Assembly (NCBI GenBank): GCA_958295945.1 | Contig: OY282386.1 | Span: forward strand, 1,751,371-1,815,370 | Origin: Candidatus Poribacteria bacterium | GTDB lineage: Bacteria > Poribacteria > WGA-4E > WGA-3G | DNA length: 64,000 nt | Direction: 5' to 3' | Shown here: in pieces, positions 59,910-64,000 of the stretch | Position numbering within the stretch: the first letter of the stretch is position 1 | How the letters are laid out: every line of letters starts with the position of its first letter | Position numbers and translations under genes: made by a program | Notes under the pieces: model-generated | Database searches by the model: none | Told to the model about the DNA's origin: nothing | The model's input: only the letters and a program-made list of their open reading frames with translations

Positions 59910-60647
59910 TCATACAATACAATTCTCATGCTGTTTGCCTTCCAAACAGTCCAAGACATCATATAGATTTGTAATCAGATAGTCTGGTTGTTGATCTGCT
60001 ATATTTGTAATTGAAACATCCGATTTTCGGTCAATCAAAATACTTGTCATTCCTGCTCGGTTTGCACCAACGATGTCATTTTGTACAGAATCTCCCACGA
60101 GGACTGCCTCTTTCAGCTGGACATTCGCTCTTTTACAAGCCACTGCAAAAATATCAAATTTTGGTTTCCTGACACCGATTTCATCAGAAATTGTCAAAGA
60201 CTGAATACGATCGCTAAGTCCCAAGTGTCTTACTTTAGATAGTTGACTATCTTTGTGTTCATCGTGCGCACCGTTTGTAATGATACCGACATGATACTCG
60301 TTGAGTTCCTCAAGCACAGTGACATCTTCGTATAGACACAGACTTGTGACATATTGGTTACTGAGAAAATCGTTGAGTTCCTCTGCCATTTTGCATGATG
60401 TCAGGTTTAGTTCTTTGAATAAAGCAGTGAAACGGACATCTCTTACTTCTGCCATAGAACATTTTCCAGCATCAAGTTGCTGAAAAAGTTTCAGATGAAC
60501 TTTTGTCCATGCCTTTGTTAGCACTTCTATAGATACCTTTGGTTCATGTAAGCAGAACATTTGAAATGTTTCATCAACTGCAGTGTTCCAAGCGGCATCG
60601 GAGTCACAAAGGGTGTTATCCAGGTCAAAGAAAACTGCATTAATCAT
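59910..60647 (-). CDS. HAD-superfamily hydrolase (YjjG-like phosphatase)
   Basis: 245 residues. Motif I FFDLDNTLCDSD with the nucleophile D8 and acid/base D10; motif II in GIITNGAHDEHK; motif III Lys in RKPKFDIF; motif IV VGDSVQNDIVGANRAG. A four-helix cap sits between motifs I and II, as in subfamily I phosphatases such as the pyrimidine nucleotidase YjjG. Cytoplasmic. Substrate not determinable. It is encoded on the strand opposite to the two lipoprotein paralogues on either side of it. Confidence 0.9.
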   Translation of the reverse strand: MINAVFFDLDNTLCDSDAAWNTAVDETFQMFCLHEPKVSIEVLTKAWTKVHLKLFQQLDAGKCSMAEVRDVRFTALFKELNLTSCKMAEELNDFLSNQYVTSLCLYEDVTVLEELNEYHVGIITNGAHDEHKDSQLSKVRHLGLSDRIQSLTISDEIGVRKPKFDIFAVACKRANVQLKEAVLVGDSVQNDIVGANRAGMTSILIDRKSDVSITNIADQQPDYLITNLYDVLDCLEGKQHENCIV

Positions 60648-60775
60648 ACTTTCTTACATAATATGTCGTAATGATTTGTGAAAATAATCGTTTAAGTACG
60701 AAGTAAACTACTATATTAGTCATGTAGATAATTCAAGACAAACCGGACCAACTTCAATAGCATTTGCTACCGTCT

Positions 60776-60807
60776 CTAGTAGACTGTCTACTAGTGCATA
60801 GTATAAT
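60776..60807 (+). promoter_or_regulatory. Promoter with overlapping 19-bp palindrome
   Basis: TATAAT lies at 60802-60807, 33 bp before ATG 60841. The perfect palindrome CTAGTAGACTGTCTACTAG (60776-60794) covers the expected -35 and spacer, the usual place for a repressor site. The sequence TAGTAGACTGTC also equals the outer end of the IS630 element at 2769, so a transposon footprint is an alternative. Confidence 0.5.
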
Positions 60808-60840
60808 TATCTACCTTTTAATACTCAAGGAGAAATACCA

Positions 60841-61668
60841 ATGCGAAATTTTCAAAGATTAGTTATTATTTTATTTTTTGTATGCATCTTTTCATTATCC
60901 AGTTGCAATAAAACACATCAATTGGAGATAGCAGTTACACAGGATGCAGAACCATCTGAAATAGTGGTGGAAGAATCACCTGTTGATGTATTGATTTATC
61001 TAGGAAGAACGTTGTGGATAAGACCTGAACTGGCAAAAATTGAAGCTGAAATCACGAGAAACTTATTGGAACCGAAAGGAATTCAAGTTGGAATTACAGG
61101 AAGTGAGGACTCATTCAGAGACTGGATGCTGCAAACTACCGAAAACGGTTCTGTGAATGTCTGTATCCTTTACGGTACTTTACCTTACACCATTTATCCC
61201 CCTGGAAATGCTCAACCCGATGATTCTGTCCTTGAAAAATGGATTGAAACAACGGATGGTGATACGATTTTGAATCAAGCAGATTATCTTGGCTATAGCA
61301 GTTCTGAAGGTAAAAAAGCAAACGAGCGCGGCGCGTTACAAAACCTAATGGACATTCCTGATATTGATCTTGATGTATATACACACGACAGAAGAATGAT
61401 TGTTACAGAAGTTGGCAAAACACTAACACCGAGTTTGGGTAATTTCGCATCTGACAGAACCTTTCCTCTGGATCAACTTGAAGGTGAATGGTTTGCTGAA
61501 AAGATCTTAGCGACCGATACTGGCGATACGCATGCAACATTTGCTGATCCTATTATTGTTCGAGATGGGGATCGTGGCAGAATAGCGATTGTATTTCACA
61601 CACAATATGAAGATAATCCAAAAGGTGAAGTAGCAGCCGAGATAATCAAATATCTATTGTCTAAATAA
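60841..61668 (+). CDS. Lipoprotein of an unnamed paralogous family, copy 2
   Basis: 275 residues. Lipoprotein signal with C22 (FSLSSC). The same blocks as copy 1 appear in the same order: DVLIYLGRTLWIRPELAKIE, NVCILYGTLPYTIYPPGN, WIETTDGDTILNQADYLGY, LQNLMDIPDIDLDV, KTLTPSLGNFASDRTFPLDQ, RDGDRGRIAIVFHTQYEDNP. The spacer after the lipidated Cys differs completely, so selection acts on the globular part. Strong ribosome-binding site AAGGAG. The palindrome in its promoter suggests regulated expression. Function unknown; a sugar-binding or hydrolase role on the outer face is possible but unsupported. Confidence 0.8.
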   Translation: MRNFQRLVIILFFVCIFSLSSCNKTHQLEIAVTQDAEPSEIVVEESPVDVLIYLGRTLWIRPELAKIEAEITRNLLEPKGIQVGITGSEDSFRDWMLQTTENGSVNVCILYGTLPYTIYPPGNAQPDDSVLEKWIETTDGDTILNQADYLGYSSSEGKKANERGALQNLMDIPDIDLDVYTHDRRMIVTEVGKTLTPSLGNFASDRTFPLDQLEGEWFAEKILATDTGDTHATFADPIIVRDGDRGRIAIVFHTQYEDNPKGEVAAEIIKYLLSK

Positions 61669-61682
61669 GAAAGACATGCAAA

Positions 61683-62651
61683 TTATTGTGTTATATCAAT
61701 GACGGCACCTAAACCTTTTTCTTCTGCCTCTGACAGAACAACTGAAGCAGCGACGGCATCCTGTACTGCAACTCCTACAGACTTGAAGAAAGTGATTTCG
61801 TCATCAGATTGTCGTCCTTGCTTGTCGCCATTGATGATTTCTCCAATTTCAGCATGTATTTCAGCATTTGGTATGATTAGGTCTCCTGCCTCCTCTAAAC
61901 AATCCTCTCGTGAATCCACTGCAACAAGGTCTGCACGTCGTATAGTGGTAGTATCAACTTCGCGCTTCTCTGGTACGAATGTGCCGACTGCGGTGATATG
62001 TGTCCCTTGTTGCAGGTCATTCCCATCAAAAAGTGGTGTCGCAGAAGTTGTGGCACATAAGACAATATCGGCACCTACAACGACCTGTTTGGGTGTAGAT
62101 GCTATATTTACAACTGGTGCATCTGTCCACTTTGGAATCTCAGCTGCGAGCAGTTCCGCAGAAGACTGTGTTCGACTCATGAGATTAACGCGTTTGATTG
62201 TCCTTACCGCCATGACAGCTTGCAGTTGCACTCTTGCCTGAACACCCGCACCGAAAAGACCAACCGTCAATGCGTTAGGACGTGCAAGCAAATCAGCTGC
62301 GACTCCGCCTCCTGCACCAGTTCGAATTGCAGTGAGACTGGCACCATCCATGATTGCTTTTGGTTCGCCTGTTGTTGGATCAAGAACTAACACTGTCGCA
62401 GTGATTCGAGGTAGATTATGCATTGGATTTTCATCATATACGGATACTACTTTAATTCCAAATTCGCTCCCTTCAGGTAGGTATGCAGGCATAATTAACG
62501 TCACACCTTTGTCTGTGGTAATGTGTTGTCGGGACGGCATGATTACTTTACTTGTTGAAAGTTGACTGTATGCATGGCGCATAGCATCAATTGCTTTTGT
62601 CATCGGTAGTGCGGCAATTACATCTGTAGCGGTGAGAATTCTTATAGACAT
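61683..62651 (-). CDS. Ornithine cyclodeaminase/mu-crystallin family protein, likely pyrroline-2-carboxylate reductase
   Basis: 322 residues from ATG 62651 (ATG 62666 is also possible and overlaps the upstream gene by 11 bp). Seen: substrate-binding loop VIMPSRQHI (near 40-50), GIKVVSVYDENP, DGASLTAIRTGAGGGVAADLLARP and the Rossmann motif VGLFGAGVQARVQLQAV. Related enzymes either cyclise ornithine to proline or reduce pyrroline-2-carboxylate to L-proline (LhpI type). The gene directly upstream is a probable cis-3-hydroxyproline dehydratase, whose product is pyrroline-2-carboxylate, so reduction to proline is the best assignment (inference). Cytoplasmic. Confidence 0.85.
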   Translation of the reverse strand: MSIRILTATDVIAALPMTKAIDAMRHAYSQLSTSKVIMPSRQHITTDKGVTLIMPAYLPEGSEFGIKVVSVYDENPMHNLPRITATVLVLDPTTGEPKAIMDGASLTAIRTGAGGGVAADLLARPNALTVGLFGAGVQARVQLQAVMAVRTIKRVNLMSRTQSSAELLAAEIPKWTDAPVVNIASTPKQVVVGADIVLCATTSATPLFDGNDLQQGTHITAVGTFVPEKREVDTTTIRRADLVAVDSREDCLEEAGDLIIPNAEIHAEIGEIINGDKQGRQSDDEITFFKSVGVAVQDAVAASVVLSEAEEKGLGAVIDITQ

Positions 62652-62655
62652 AGCA

Positions 62656-63759
62656 TTATTCCACAATTACAACTGCTTCACCTAATACTTCCATCCGTGG
62701 TTTGATTCCCAATCCCGGTTCGGTTGAGGAAGCCATTCTGCCGTTAGTTCTTTGTGGTGCTCCTTCCGCAGTGCTGACGGAGACATAACTATTAAAATCT
62801 GTTGCTGTAAATAAAAACTCAGTAGGAGTACTATGTGCCAGATGAGCAATTGCTGCGGTTGTAATATCTCCTCCCCAACTATCTTCAATCGTCATCGCAA
62901 TGCCGAGTTCAACACATAGGTCTCTTGCTAATTTTGCCTTAGTAAGACCACCAAATTTGCTAATCTTTATGTTGACAACATCCATTGCCCTATCTGCATA
63001 TCCGCGTAATAGTGTATATATGCTATCAATTGTTTCGTCAAGGACAAACGGATGATCTGTCCGTTCTCGTATTGCCAAACATTCTTCGTAAGACAAACAC
63101 GGTTGTTCAATGTAGACATCCACACCACTCACACCCCGGACGACACGAGCAGCTTGATGCATTAACCATCCAGTGTTTGCATCTGCAATTAGAACATCAC
63201 CGGGTTGCAGGAGTTGTGAGGCTGCGTGGATACGTTCAATGTCGGTGTTTGGATCAGCACCTACTTTCAACTGGAATTTGCGATATCCTTCAGCACGGTA
63301 GTTTGCTACTTTCTCCGCCATCTCATCAGGAGATTGCTGTGAAATTGCCCGATAGAGCATGAAGTCTTCCCCATACCTACCACCGAGAAGTGTGCAGACC
63401 GGTTGATTTGAGACCTTACCTAAAATATCCCAACATGCGATGTCTATGCCAGACTTCACATAAGGATGTCCCTTGAGGACAATATCCATCTGCTGATTCA
63501 ACGGTAACAGTTGTGTTGGATCTTCACCAACCAGGTGGGGTGCAAGTTCGGCAATACCTGTACGTGTCCCTTCTGCATAAGCGGGAAGGTAGAAGGGGCC
63601 CAAAGGACATACCTCTCCATAGCCTATTGAACCTTCATCCGTTTCAACAGCGACGATAGTGCTGTCAAATACGGAAACTGACTTGCCACCTGACCAATTG
63701 TAACTACCTTCGTGCAAAGGTAGGTCAACTTGATAAGCTTTAATAGATTGTATTTTCAA
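62656..63759 (-). CDS. Enolase-superfamily enzyme, likely cis-3-hydroxy-L-proline dehydratase
   Basis: 367 residues from TTG 63759 (GGAG 5 nt upstream). Enolase fold of the muconate-lactonizing subgroup: acid/base Lys K165 (FQLKVG), metal ligands D193 (IADANTG), E218 (YIEQP) and D241 (VLDET), and a second Lys K265/K268 (NIKISKFGG). The N-terminal text [13 protein letters not shown] and [19 protein letters not shown], plus the C-terminal [14 protein letters not shown], resemble characterised cis-3-hydroxy-L-proline dehydratases as I recall them (Labrenzia enzyme). That reaction gives pyrroline-2-carboxylate. The stop overlaps the start region of the next gene, which encodes the matching reductase family. 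A 4-hydroxyproline betaine epimerase is the main alternative. Confidence 0.82.
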   Translation of the reverse strand: MKIQSIKAYQVDLPLHEGSYNWSGGKSVSVFDSTIVAVETDEGSIGYGEVCPLGPFYLPAYAEGTRTGIAELAPHLVGEDPTQLLPLNQQMDIVLKGHPYVKSGIDIACWDILGKVSNQPVCTLLGGRYGEDFMLYRAISQQSPDEMAEKVANYRAEGYRKFQLKVGADPNTDIERIHAASQLLQPGDVLIADANTGWLMHQAARVVRGVSGVDVYIEQPCLSYEECLAIRERTDHPFVLDETIDSIYTLLRGYADRAMDVVNIKISKFGGLTKAKLARDLCVELGIAMTIEDSWGGDITTAAIAHLAHSTPTEFLFTATDFNSYVSVSTAEGAPQRTNGRMASSTEPGLGIKPRMEVLGEAVVIVE

Positions 63760-63818
63760 TATTACTCCAAATCAAGAACAGGTTTATTTTTATCCAATTT
63801 ACAGTTTTAAACGGACTA

Positions 63819-63930
63819 AGCAATATTAAATAATAATCTTCCGATTTTTTCGGCAGATGATGCCACCGAGTCGTAGGGGCGGGGTTTCCCCGCCCGCTAT
63901 CAATGGACAATGCGCATATTTAATATTGCT
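63819..63930. repeat. 112-bp MITE-like element with internal REP hairpin
   Basis: AGCAATATTAAATA (63819-63832) is perfectly inverted at 63917-63930. Inside lies GTAGGGGCGGGG-TTT-CCCCGCCC (63873-63895), the same class as 4269-4290. No gene is seen from 63760 to the window end. Confidence 0.75.
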
Positions 63931-64000
63931 TTGAGGTCTACATGAAAATCAACCACTTGGAACTTGCTCAATAATTCTGTCAGCCAACTTGGAGAATGGT

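Overview
The window is about 40% GC, chromosomal, and dense in exported proteins. Its gene families (sulfatase, alpha-2-macroglobulin, phytanoyl-CoA dioxygenases, enolase-superfamily enzymes, Gfo/Idh/MocA oxidoreductase, SUMF1 domains, DUF1501/DUF1549/Planctomycete-type cytochrome, UnbV/ASPIC, cohesin plus dockerin, WD40 propellers) and the NPFNPETWIPF-type C-terminal domain fit Candidatus Poribacteria, the sponge symbionts, or a close PVC-adjacent lineage. This taxonomic call is inference; no rRNA or tRNA gene is present to confirm it.

Layout. 1-2.9 kb: sulfatase tail, mannonate dehydratase, then a four-helix-bundle gene framed by inverted 9-nt repeats and split by a complete IS630-type element. 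3-10 kb: a secreted PA14-like protein and a 1838-residue alpha-2-macroglobulin, convergent across a strong terminator. 10.5-14.2 kb (minus): TPR, SUMF1 and UnbV/ASPIC operon, divergent from a PhyH dioxygenase. 15.5-21 kb: a cohesin/dockerin protein and two TnpB-only IS605-group elements (one frameshifted) either side of a Tat-exported aldo/keto reductase. 21-27.8 kb: polysaccharide deacetylase, WD40, DUF423, an EF-G paralogue, a TonB-domain/SUMF1 fusion. 27.9-35.3 kb (minus): a decayed gene, ALDH, LamG protein, enolase-superfamily enzyme, GspG-like pseudopilin, two small conserved genes, Gfo/Idh/MocA. 35.6-42 kb (minus): a giant surface lipoprotein and a WD40 protein with a sorting-type tail. 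42.3-48.8 kb (plus): glycoside hydrolase with PKD and LamG, PQQ propeller, TolB-like propeller, ConA-like protein. 49.7-59 kb (plus): BlaI, M56 peptidase/redoxin-like/ExbD-like fusion, DUF1501, DUF1549, cytochrome-WD40. 59-64 kb: paired paralogous lipoproteins around a HAD phosphatase, then a likely 3-hydroxyproline catabolic pair.

Functional theme. The genes suit a heterotroph living on host or matrix glycans and proteins: sulfate ester and uronate breakdown, deacetylation, glycoside hydrolysis, and hydroxyproline (collagen) use, with a large set of exported beta-propeller and lectin-fold proteins. Four of these exported proteins, with unrelated domains, share one short C-terminal motif (K-h-T-T-T-W-x-x-[LI]-K), the best candidate here for an undescribed export or anchoring signal. 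The other standout candidates are the repeat-framed four-helix-bundle unit and the BlaR-type protein carrying three cysteine-less redoxin-like repeats and an ExbD-like tail.

Intergenic DNA is rich in small palindromic or terminal-inverted-repeat elements: at least eight, of several families, including one 114-bp element present twice at 92% identity.
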